Source of the DNA: Pokkaliibacter sp046614695
Lineage (GTDB): Bacteria; Pseudomonadota; Gammaproteobacteria; Pseudomonadales; Balneatricaceae
Assembly: GCF_046614695.1 (NCBI RefSeq)
Contig: NZ_JBKKHQ010000013.1
Location: 186,001 to 250,000, forward strand
Length of the DNA stretch: 64,000 nt
Direction: 5' to 3'
Shown here: positions 26,218 to 34,802 of the stretch, one piece after another
Numbering within the stretch: position 1 is the stretch's first letter
Layout of the letters: every line of letters begins with the position of its first letter
Notes under the pieces: model-generated
What the model saw: the letters and a program-made list of their open reading frames with translations, nothing else
What the model was told of the DNA's origin: nothing
Database searches by the model: none
Made by a program: the position numbers and the translations under genes

Positions 26218-26819
26218 CAGGATTTTCCACAGTTAAAGGTGAACCATTTGGCGGCGACCAGATCCCGTTTTTCCGCCTCGATCGGATCAATAACGCGGTA
26301 AGTACAGGTGGTCTTGCCGGTGAAGGTGACCGGATTAGGGTCAACGGGCTGCATGTCGAAGTAGTTTTCCATATCGACAAAGCCCAGTTCGACATTGCGC
26401 GGCATGTTGATGGGCCTGGCGGGCAGGTAATGCAGGTGATAACCGAGGACGCCGTTCTCAAGATGCAGGTTGCTCATCTCCACCTTGGCGAGTTTTTGCA
26501 GATCATCGTGCTCAAGCAGAAAGAAGAAGTAATCAAACTCCTTCATGGAATCATCCAGCAGCTGGCGGATCGTCGTCAGCTCCTCGCCCTCGAAGTTGCC
26601 ATTGCCGTTGGTGTCGTACTGGTTAAGGAGGTTGGTGGTGGTCATCGGGTCCAGCACCATATCGACATCAATGGCTTTCAGCACCGTACCCTCGACGGTG
26701 AAATTCAGTGAGTAATCCATGAAAACGTGAGGATGCGCCCAGCAGTTCAGCGCCGCCAACGGGCCAGTGGCAAGAAACAGCAGGCCGCCTATCAGCCTGG
26801 GTCGAAAAAAGCTCAGCAT
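26217..26819 (-). CDS. DUF1007 periplasmic protein, partner of NicO
   Basis: Predicted exported metal-handling partner of the NicO permease; this pair is common in proteobacteria. The 200-residue form begins at ATG 26819 (AGGA eight bases upstream) with a signal peptide ending near CWA, followed by HPHVFMDYSLNFTVEG, the family start with two histidines at the mature N-terminus. Around residue 75, DTNGNGNFEGEE has the 12-position layout of an EF-hand loop (D1, N3, N5, G6, F8, E12). Two cysteines occur near the end (TTCTYR, FNCGKS). Confidence 0.88.
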   Translation of the reverse strand: MLSFFRPRLIGGLLFLATGPLAALNCWAHPHVFMDYSLNFTVEGTVLKAIDVDMVLDPMTTTNLLNQYDTNGNGNFEGEELTTIRQLLDDSMKEFDYFFFLLEHDDLQKLAKVEMSNLHLENGVLGYHLHYLPARPINMPRNVELGFVDMENYFDMQPVDPNPVTFTGKTTCTYRVIDPIEAEKRDLVAAKWFTFNCGKS

Positions 26820-27320
26820 CCATGAATCCTGTCGGGGAGTGCGAAATAGCGTAACTTTATAACATCCCAAAATCGGGAAAAAGGCCGTGTTACGGTATCA
26901 ATATCGCAAGTTGTTTCGGTAAAAAGGCCAGTCTGTGAAAGCATAAAGGTCTGTTCCTGCAGAGGATACCTTCCATATGTTTCTCAGGCAGTGCCCGGAA
27001 GAGATTGATGCGCGGCGATCATCGCCAGAGGACGGTGCCATCACAGCACCATGACGAAAACTCGCTCCAACACCCGCCACAGGGAACTATCCGCCCCTGA
27101 CTTATACACAGAGAGTGACACCTGAATCACTGGAACCTGCGCCGCAGATAACCCGCCACCGGACGCCTTGCCTGCGTCCTGTTGTCTGTCGGCGCCCACC
27201 TGCAACACTGCCTGCTTTTCCAAGCCTGCCCCGAGCCTTGTGACGGGGCGGCAGCCGTTGCTCTGGCGTTCCGATCTCAGGTGGCAACGCCGTATCTCTT
27301 TTTCGCCATCGGAGGCCGCC
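26820..27320. promoter_or_regulatory. Divergent region between DUF1007-NicO and the ankyrin genes
   Basis: No convincing gene. Promoters for both directions should lie here. TATAACATC at 26858-26866 matches one half of a Zur-type dyad, but the other half is degenerate, so metal control is only a suggestion. The frame of the first ankyrin gene stays open upstream to 27168, but without a ribosome site or similarity to its paralogues. Confidence 0.4.
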
Positions 27321-30300
27321 ATGCTCCAACACCGACTGGGCTCGGTTCATATTCCTGCCACTGCCTATTCATCCCAGGACGAGCAAGGTTCTCCCTCATC
27401 GCCGAAATCCCCCTCGGGCGCGGCCTCCATTGAAGGCAAACTCTATTACGACCCCACGGGTAGTCTCGGCCAGAGCGAAGGGGCACAGCAGGCAGGCAAT
27501 GCAGAGCTGGTCTCCCCGCGTGACTTTGCCAAAAGTGACACCTTCCCGGCGTTCAAGCAGCAATATCACTCGCTTGTCGACCGTCTAGGCGGCTATCTGC
27601 TCAAACACCACGACAGCGCCAGCCAGTGGAAACAGGCCGAGCTCGACAAACTCAAAGGCAAGTCGCCCCACTCTTCCGTGCATCTTTCCACTGAACAGCT
27701 GCTGGAATCGGCCTCCCTTGCTCACAACAAGCTGACGCTGAAAGGCGAGCAGGTCCCGGACTGGCTGAGCAGCCTGCATACCCTGCATGAGTTCAAGCAG
27801 CGCCTGTTCGAGTTTCAGGAAAACGGCCAGAACCCCCATTACCCGACGGATGATGAACTGGCGCTGGCGTACGGCAGCCTCAAGCATGAACTGGAAGGGC
27901 TGGAAGGCCTGCTGAGCTCCAAAAGCTATCAGGCGGATCGCAAGGTGCAGAGCACCCTGGAAGTCGGTATTGCGGCGGGCAAATGCGCCGCAGGTCTGGA
28001 AGAGGAAACCCAGCAACAGAAGTCCACCCTGCGCGCATCGGTGGCCGGTTTACCCCTCAAGGTTGCCAATACCCGTGACCATATGGCACTGCAGCACCTG
28101 CAGGATATCGCGGCAGAAACCACCTATGCCGGCGATGTGCGCCATATGGCCGCAGCCCTGTATAACGCTGTGAAAGAGGAAATGGATCTGGGGGACCTGG
28201 TCGGTGAGGCCGGTAACTGGAGCATGGGGCTCGAACGCCTTGGCCTCGATGAGGACGGCATCCGGTACACCTTGCAGCGCGCCAAGGTGCAGCTGAACGA
28301 AGCCCTGAGTGCCACCGGCGTGGTCAATCAGGTCGCCACCGAAGGCTTCGCCGCCCTGCGCGATCTGGTCACACAACTCCCCGGCATGAAGGATAAAGCT
28401 GATGCTTTTCTGGATGACATGGACATGTACACCGTCACCAAAGAGCTTGGTAACAGCAAGGCCTTCAAACAGCTGTCGGAAAGCTTTGGCGAGCCCGCAG
28501 GTTTGCCGGTCAATCTGGTGTTCAGCAAGCAGCCGGATGACACCTATCGCCTGACCAGCAATCCACTCAAGTTTGAACTGCACCTGATGCAACAGATGCA
28601 CCGGGATCATCTTGGCGTCGACACCGATCCGGAGGCGGTGGTGTCCCGCACCAAGAAAGATGCCGACGGCAACGCCATTAACCTCACCATCGCCCACTGG
28701 GATGATCTGGTCTTTGCTTCCGAAACCCTCGCCACTGGCAGAAGCGGCGGCCAGAGCTGGGCTTTTGACAAGGCAGATCACGAACTCCTGAGCGCCCATC
28801 ATCTGCAACATCTTTCGCCCAATGATCTGGCCAACAAGCACCTGCCGCCGCTGGGTCAGCGCACTTCCCTGTTCGCGAACCCGAGCCTCACTGTCCGCGA
28901 CCGCGCCCTGTGCATGGCCATTCTTGATCAGGCCGTTCGCAACAGTGATGGCGAGAGCATTTCCCAGCTCGCCACCCTCTGGTTTGAGCATGCTCACAAC
29001 GACATTCTGGAAGCGACGGTCAGCAAGCTCGCCGAGCTGCCCACCGCCAGACAGCGGCTGGACAGTGCACATCGCGTGCTGGACAAGCTCAATCAGCAGC
29101 AAAAGGATCTTGTTGTCGAAAGCCCCGCCTTCGAGCAGCTGCTGGAGGTCAGCCACGCCAGTGATTACCTGGATGCGAGCCAGAGCGATGGCATCCACCC
29201 TCTGCTTCATGACGACTATGTCAGCCTGGACAGTGATCTGGTCGGCCGTCTGATGACACAGACCAGTGACTTTCCCAAAGGCGCGCAGGGCCTCAGGCTC
29301 TACAACACGCTACTGGAAAAAATGGACGGTTCCCTGCCGGATGAAGCCTCAACGCCAGCCGATGAAGTGGCGCGCCATGCCCTGAGCGGCTATCACCCGA
29401 AAGACTTGCTGAACATTGACCAGCAGCTCCTCAACTACGTCACCCTGCCGCTCCTGATGGAGCGCGCTCAGGCCGTGCCGCCGAAGCACCGCGAAGAGTG
29501 GATGCTGTCGATGCTGCAGCACCTGCATGAAGGCGAGAGCTTTAATCTCGATACCGTCATGGATGCCCTGTTGCCACAGCTTCCTCGCGAGCGCCACGAG
29601 GCCGTGGCGGATCAGGTGCTGTCGACCTATGAAGCCTCGACGGACATTTTCGCCAAAGTCGCCGTGAAACATAACCTGATGGGCATGCTGACCACGCTGC
29701 TGAAAAAGGACATCACCCCGACGCTGGATGGCGCCGCGACCGCCGCAGCGGTGCAGAATGCCGCCGTACAGTACCGTTCTCATTATGATCAGGACAGCCT
29801 GCTGCACCTTGCCTGCGAGTCCAATAACCTCGGGCTCATCAAGCAGCTGATGAGCACGCCTTTGCTGAATCAGGCCAACGACTATGGCGTGACGCCGCTC
29901 AACAGTGCCATTCAGGGTCGCCACACGGACGCCGTCAAACTGCTGTTGAGCCACCCGGACATTAATCTTGCCCACAAGACCGAACGGGAATCCACCTGGG
30001 AATACTGGCTGAATGAAGGGGATCGCTTGTATCCACGCCTCAATGATGCCGCCTTCACGCCACTGGGGCAGGCAGTCCTTAAAGGTGACACCGACGAGAT
30101 TGTCTCTGCACTGGTGGCCCGAGGCGCCGATATTCTTGGCGGCTGGCCTTCAGCCCTTCACATCGCCACGACTCGCGGCAACCCGGAGACCTTCCGCCAT
30201 CTAATGACCCCCGAGACGCTGGCTGATGCCCTGCCGATGCTGACCAACTATACGGACACCCACAGTCTCAACCGGGAAGCCGTCATCAACGCGCTGGTTG

Positions 30301-30629
30301 ACCTGGGTGCGCCGATGAATAAACGCGATGAGAACAACCAGCCCTTGACCATGACCGCCTTCGGCTCAGGGGATCAGGCCATGCTGAACGTGCTGATGGA
30401 GCGCGGCGGCCCTGAGGTCATCAACCAGCAGGATACCTACGGTTTCAACCTGCTCATGCTGGCCGCCACCCATGATGTACAGCCACTGGTTGAGGCGCTG
30501 ATTCAACACGGCGCGGACACCTCGGCCACCACCGACAACGGTATGCGTGCCATTGATATGGCCCAGAGTGATGCCGTCAAGGACATGCTGCGCGGCTATC
30601 CGCTCACCCCGGAGCATGATGAAGGCTAA
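27321..30629 (+). CDS. Large ankyrin-repeat protein, paralogue 1
   Basis: 1,102-residue soluble protein with no signal peptide or membrane helix. I do not recognise the N-terminal two thirds. It opens LQHRLGSVHIPATAYS, then LYYDPTGSLG, VSPRDFAKSDTFPAFKQQYH, PDWLSSLHTLHEFKQRLFEF and LEVGIAAGKCAAGLEEETQQ, blocks shared by the two downstream paralogues to about residue 490. A more variable helical part follows. From about 823 there are roughly six ankyrin repeats (SLLHLACESNN, GVTPLNSAIQGRH, FNLLMLAATHD). GGAGG five bases before ATG 27321, and similarity to the paralogues beginning exactly there, decide the start. A protein-binding or effector-like role is inference. Confidence 0.8.
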   Translation: MLQHRLGSVHIPATAYSSQDEQGSPSSPKSPSGAASIEGKLYYDPTGSLGQSEGAQQAGNAELVSPRDFAKSDTFPAFKQQYHSLVDRLGGYLLKHHDSASQWKQAELDKLKGKSPHSSVHLSTEQLLESASLAHNKLTLKGEQVPDWLSSLHTLHEFKQRLFEFQENGQNPHYPTDDELALAYGSLKHELEGLEGLLSSKSYQADRKVQSTLEVGIAAGKCAAGLEEETQQQKSTLRASVAGLPLKVANTRDHMALQHLQDIAAETTYAGDVRHMAAALYNAVKEEMDLGDLVGEAGNWSMGLERLGLDEDGIRYTLQRAKVQLNEALSATGVVNQVATEGFAALRDLVTQLPGMKDKADAFLDDMDMYTVTKELGNSKAFKQLSESFGEPAGLPVNLVFSKQPDDTYRLTSNPLKFELHLMQQMHRDHLGVDTDPEAVVSRTKKDADGNAINLTIAHWDDLVFASETLATGRSGGQSWAFDKADHELLSAHHLQHLSPNDLANKHLPPLGQRTSLFANPSLTVRDRALCMAILDQAVRNSDGESISQLATLWFEHAHNDILEATVSKLAELPTARQRLDSAHRVLDKLNQQQKDLVVESPAFEQLLEVSHASDYLDASQSDGIHPLLHDDYVSLDSDLVGRLMTQTSDFPKGAQGLRLYNTLLEKMDGSLPDEASTPADEVARHALSGYHPKDLLNIDQQLLNYVTLPLLMERAQAVPPKHREEWMLSMLQHLHEGESFNLDTVMDALLPQLPRERHEAVADQVLSTYEASTDIFAKVAVKHNLMGMLTTLLKKDITPTLDGAATAAAVQNAAVQYRSHYDQDSLLHLACESNNLGLIKQLMSTPLLNQANDYGVTPLNSAIQGRHTDAVKLLLSHPDINLAHKTERESTWEYWLNEGDRLYPRLNDAAFTPLGQAVLKGDTDEIVSALVARGADILGGWPSALHIATTRGNPETFRHLMTPETLADALPMLTNYTDTHSLNREAVINALVDLGAPMNKRDENNQPLTMTAFGSGDQAMLNVLMERGGPEVINQQDTYGFNLLMLAATHDVQPLVEALIQHGADTSATTDNGMRAIDMAQSDAVKDMLRGYPLTPEHDEG

Positions 30630-30667
30630 AGAAAGCCAGGTATGTACTTGCTTACAAGGAAAAACTG

Positions 30668-31430
30668 ATGCTCCAGCACCGCTTAGGCAATTTTCACCTG
30701 CCCGCCGCAGCCTATGGGCCATCGACCGATACGGCCGCCAATCAGCCGCAGGCCAGCGGTGCAGCTCGTCATCAGGGTCGCCTGTATTACGACCCCACCG
30801 GCAGCCTCGGTAATGCCGACAATGCGCAGGCCGCAGGCGCTTCCCAGGCACTGGTCAGCCCACGGGATTTTGCCAAAAGCCCGCACTTTGAGTCGTTCAA
30901 GCAGGAATATCACGGGTTGGTGGATAACCTTGGCAGCTATCTGCTTAAACACCACGGCGTCGCCAGCGCCTGGCATCAGGAGCAGGAAGCCAAGCTCAAG
31001 GGGCCGGGGCAGCATTCCGTTGTCAGCCTGTCGACCGAGCAGCTGATGGCACAGGCCTCCGCCAAATTTCACCAGATGAGCCGCAGTGGCGAACGCGTGC
31101 CCGACTGGATTAACAGCCTGCATACCCTGCATGAGTTCAAGCAGCGCCTGTTTGATTTCAATGAAAGCGGGCAAAACCCTCATTACCCGACGGATGATGA
31201 ACTGGCGCTGGCCTATGGCAGCCTCAAGCATGAGCTGGAAGGGCTGGAAACCCTGCTGGGTTCTGATCATTACCCTGCGGAGGCCAAGGTGCAGAGCGCC
31301 CTCGAAGTAGGTATTGCTTCGGGAAAATGCGCCGCAGGCCTTGAGGAAGAAGCCCAGCAGCAGAAATCCACCTTGCGCGCCTCCGTCGCCGGTTTGCCCC
31401 TGAAAGTCGCCACCACCCGCGACCAGATCG
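30668..31430 (+). repeat. Near-identical 5' block of ankyrin paralogues 2 and 3, copy A
   Basis: By eye this segment is over 90 percent identical to 34040-34802, and similarity begins at the start codon rather than upstream. The right boundary is approximate. Confidence 0.8.
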
Positions 31431-33940
31431 CCCTGCAAACACTGGAGAAAATGGCCGGCGCCAGTGGGGCTTTCAGAGGCGATATCCGCCATGTGGCCGT
31501 GGCGCTCTATAACCACCTCAAGCCGGAATTTGGGCTCGGTGATCTGGCCGGCAGCGGCAACTGGAGCACCACGCTGGATCGCATGGGACGTGACGCTGAA
31601 GGCACACAGATGGTCCTGCAGCGCAGCCGGGAGGTGCTCGACAGGCAGCTCAGCACCACCGGCGTACTCTCTCACGTCGCGACCGAAGGACTACAAAGCC
31701 TGCACGGCATCCTTGGCGGGCTCAGCAGCTTTAAAGGTAAGGACGCTGCGGCGCTGGATGAGATGGACATGTTTGCCCTCAACAAAGAGCTGAACGCCAG
31801 CAAGGACTTCAAAGCCCTGTCGGAAAACTATGGTGAAAGCGAGGGTTTGCCACTGCATCTGGCCTTTGTTCGCCAGCCCGATGACTCCTTCCGCCTGACC
31901 CAGAACCCGCTCAAATTTGAGCTGCACCTGATGAAACAATTGCATCAGCAAGGCATTGGCGTCGAGACCGAACCCCGGAAGATACTGGCGCGCGGCACGC
32001 AGGATCAGGACGGCAACCCGCTCCAGCTGAACTTCGGTCACTGGGATGATCTGGTATTCGTCACTGAGCATGAGCCCAATGCCCGGCCCCTGCCGCTGGA
32101 AAAGCAGGATCACGAATTCATCACCACCCATCATCTCAAGCAGATAACACCGCAGGATCTGGCCCAGCAGCCGCAGACACGACTGGGGCAGCCAGCCTTC
32201 GCGCCCGCGGCATTGTCACAGGAGCAAAAGGCGCTGTGTCAGCTCATGCTGGGCCAGGGCCTTAAAAACAGCGATGTACAGCAGTGGATGACACTGCCTC
32301 ACACCTGGCTGGCGGCAGCTCACCCGCCCATGATCCAACTGGCGACCGACAAAATAGCCCAGCTCGATGACCCCGCCCTGCGCATGCGCAGCCTGAAACA
32401 GCTGGTGGAAAGCCTGCCTCACGATACGCAGCGTAACGCGGTGATCAACAGCCCGGGCTTTGTCCGGGTCATGCAAAAGTGCCAGGTCGCGGATCTGCTT
32501 GATAAGCACAGCCGCACCGGCCTCAGCCCCTTCCTCCAGGTCATGAGTGAAGGTGCCAGCGCCAGTACCTTTGGCCATCTACTGGACACTCCCGAGGCAT
32601 TTCCTCGGGGTGTTCCCGGCCTCAAACTGCTGTCAGCGCTGATGGCGCTGATGCACAAAGATCCGAAGATGAATCCGGAGCGGGCCAGCGCTGCCCTGAC
32701 CCATGTGCTGAATGCGATCCGCCCTGAGGATCTTCTCAAACTTCCTGCGGCAAGCCGGGAGCATCTGCCCAAAGGCCCCTTCTTTGCCATAGCCCAGGCG
32801 CTCCCGGCCGAGCAGCGCGTACCCTGGCTGCAGCAGCTGGTGGCTCAATACCTGGACAAAAATGATGATATTGAAAATGAAGCCGCGATCAGTGCGGCCA
32901 TGGATCAGTTACCGGATGCCGCGCAGAAACATGATTTTGCCCGCGACGCCCTGCGCCATTTCGGTATTGGCCAGCTGTTTCTGATGGTTGCCATCAAACA
33001 TGACATGCTGGATCTGCTCGCCGACGTGATGCCGGTGGATAACCGCTCACCCCAGCAGCAGCTGGCATCGCTGCAACAACTGGCGCAGCAGCCCAAATAC
33101 CGCAGCGCCATTGACGGAAACTCCCTGCTGCATTTTGCCGTGGACTACAGCCATCAAAAGCTGCTGCAGGCACTGGCAGACACCCCCCTGATCAATAGTC
33201 GTAACAAGCACAGGTTTACCCCCATTCACTGGGCACTGATAACCGGCCGCATGGACGCCGCGCGAGCGTTGATCAATCACCCCAATGCCAAGCCGGATCT
33301 TGAGCTGGATTCTGTAGAGTGGTGCCTTGATTTGCTGCAGAAAAAAGGCGTCGCCGTGGATGACTACCCGAAAGATGAACTCGGCCTGACGCCTCTGGCG
33401 ATGTCACTGCTCACCGCCCGCACCGATGAGCTGATTCCGGATTTCCTGCGAAATGGCGCGAATATCTACGCAGGCCTGCCCTCGCCCTTTGAGCTTGCCC
33501 TCATCAAGGGTGATCCGGATACGCTGCAAGCACTCCTGACGCCGGACAATATCGGCGATGCCCTGCAGGAACTCACCCGCATTCCCGCTGACAATATCGA
33601 CAATTTCTATGGTGCTGCCGCGATGCTGCTGGAGAAAGGTGCCCGCATTGATGTCACCGATGACGATGAGACGACCCTGCTGACTCAGGCGATGATTCGC
33701 GATTCCCGGCTCTTTGATCTGATGAAACCCTACATTACCCCGGAGATACTCAATAAGCAGAGCCGCCACGGCGAGTGCTGCCTGAGTGTTGCCATTACCA
33801 AGAATGATCTGCCGAGGGTGCGAGAGCTGCTACAGATGGGCGCGGATACCGAGCTGACGTTCCCGAACGGTCGGCCGCTCTTCTCGCTGGCACAATCGGA
33901 TGAAATGCGCGCGCTACTTAACCTTGGCGGGGATGAATAA
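30668..33940 (+). CDS. Large ankyrin-repeat protein, paralogue 2
   Basis: 1,090-residue second member, 38 bases after paralogue 1, with AAGGA before the ATG. Residues 1 to about 490 match paralogue 3 almost throughout (LPAAAYGPST, LYYDPTGSLGNADN, SLHTLHEFKQRLFDFNESGQ). The stretch from about 490 to 815 diverges strongly. From about 816 there are ankyrin repeats: SLLHFAVDYSHQKLLQALAD, FTPIHWALITGRMDAARALI, LGLTPLAMSLLTARTDEL and CCLSVAITKNDLPRVRELLQ. There is no export signal, and all three copies are intact. Sequence divergence confined to the centre suggests different partners for each copy. Confidence 0.82.
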   Translation: MLQHRLGNFHLPAAAYGPSTDTAANQPQASGAARHQGRLYYDPTGSLGNADNAQAAGASQALVSPRDFAKSPHFESFKQEYHGLVDNLGSYLLKHHGVASAWHQEQEAKLKGPGQHSVVSLSTEQLMAQASAKFHQMSRSGERVPDWINSLHTLHEFKQRLFDFNESGQNPHYPTDDELALAYGSLKHELEGLETLLGSDHYPAEAKVQSALEVGIASGKCAAGLEEEAQQQKSTLRASVAGLPLKVATTRDQIALQTLEKMAGASGAFRGDIRHVAVALYNHLKPEFGLGDLAGSGNWSTTLDRMGRDAEGTQMVLQRSREVLDRQLSTTGVLSHVATEGLQSLHGILGGLSSFKGKDAAALDEMDMFALNKELNASKDFKALSENYGESEGLPLHLAFVRQPDDSFRLTQNPLKFELHLMKQLHQQGIGVETEPRKILARGTQDQDGNPLQLNFGHWDDLVFVTEHEPNARPLPLEKQDHEFITTHHLKQITPQDLAQQPQTRLGQPAFAPAALSQEQKALCQLMLGQGLKNSDVQQWMTLPHTWLAAAHPPMIQLATDKIAQLDDPALRMRSLKQLVESLPHDTQRNAVINSPGFVRVMQKCQVADLLDKHSRTGLSPFLQVMSEGASASTFGHLLDTPEAFPRGVPGLKLLSALMALMHKDPKMNPERASAALTHVLNAIRPEDLLKLPAASREHLPKGPFFAIAQALPAEQRVPWLQQLVAQYLDKNDDIENEAAISAAMDQLPDAAQKHDFARDALRHFGIGQLFLMVAIKHDMLDLLADVMPVDNRSPQQQLASLQQLAQQPKYRSAIDGNSLLHFAVDYSHQKLLQALADTPLINSRNKHRFTPIHWALITGRMDAARALINHPNAKPDLELDSVEWCLDLLQKKGVAVDDYPKDELGLTPLAMSLLTARTDELIPDFLRNGANIYAGLPSPFELALIKGDPDTLQALLTPDNIGDALQELTRIPADNIDNFYGAAAMLLEKGARIDVTDDDETTLLTQAMIRDSRLFDLMKPYITPEILNKQSRHGECCLSVAITKNDLPRVRELLQMGADTELTFPNGRPLFSLAQSDEMRALLNLGGDE

Positions 33941-34039
33941 GCTCCGCTTTATGGCGCGTTATGCGCCGAATCACCGACACGATGGCGGAAACCTGCGACG
34001 TTTCCCATCCTATTTAAGGCTGTTCGATCAGGAGGCCGT

Positions 34040-34802
34040 ATGCTCCAGCACCGCTTAGGAAACTTTCACCTGCCCGCCGCAGCCTATGGGCCATCGACCG
34101 AAACGCCCGCCAATCAGCCGCAGGCCAGCGGTGCGGCTCGTCATCAGGGTCGCCTGTATTACGACCCCACCGGCAGTCTCGGTAATGCCGACAATTCCCA
34201 GGCCGCAGGTGCATCACAGGCGCTGGTCAGCCCACGGGACTTTGCCAAAAGCCCGCACTTTGCGGCGTTCAAGCAGGAATATCACGGACTGGTGGATAAC
34301 CTTGGCAGCTATTTGCTCAAGCATCATGGCAGCGCCAGCGCCTGGCATCAGGAGCAGGAAGCCAAGCTCAAGGGGCCGGGGCAGCGTTCCATTATCAGCC
34401 TGTCGACCGAGCAGCTGATGGCACAGGCCTCTGCCAGATTTCACCAGATGAGCCGCAGTGGCGAACGCGTGCCCGACTGGATTAACAGCCTGCATACCCT
34501 GCATGAATTCAAGCAGCGTCTGTTTGATTTCAACGAAAGCGGGCAAAACCCTCATTACCCGACGGATGATGAACTGGCGCTGGCCTATGGCAGCCTCAAG
34601 CAGGAGCTGGAAGGGCTGGAAACCCTGCTGGGTTCTGATCATTACCATGCGGATGCCAAGGTGCAGAGTGCCCTGGAAGTCGGTATTGCTTCGGGAAAAT
34701 GCGCCGCAGGCCTTGAGGAAGAAGCCCAGCAGCAGAAATCCACCCTGCGCGCCTCCGTCGCCGGTTTACCCCTGAAAGTCGCCACCACCCGCGACCAGAT
34801 GG
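34040..34802 (+). repeat. Near-identical 5' block of ankyrin paralogues 2 and 3, copy B
   Basis: Partner of 30668-31430, in direct orientation about 3.4 kb apart. Such a pair could recombine, deleting one gene or making hybrids. Confidence 0.8.

Noticed and set aside
26898..27166. Small minus-strand reading frames between NicO-DUF1007 and the ankyrin genes
   Set aside because: No ribosome sites, atypical composition and no recognisable family.
27168..27320. N-terminal extension of ankyrin paralogue 1
   Set aside because: No similarity to paralogues before ATG 27321, no ribosome site, Cys/Pro-rich junk-like translation.
28050..29210. Minus-strand reading frame of 386 codons inside ankyrin paralogue 1, with similar ones in paralogues 2 and 3
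   Set aside because: They mirror the codon bias of the sense genes and occur antisense in all three copies; no start signals.
33953..33967. GGCGC/GCGCC hairpin between ankyrin paralogues 2 and 3 as a terminator
   Set aside because: Only five base pairs and no T-run.
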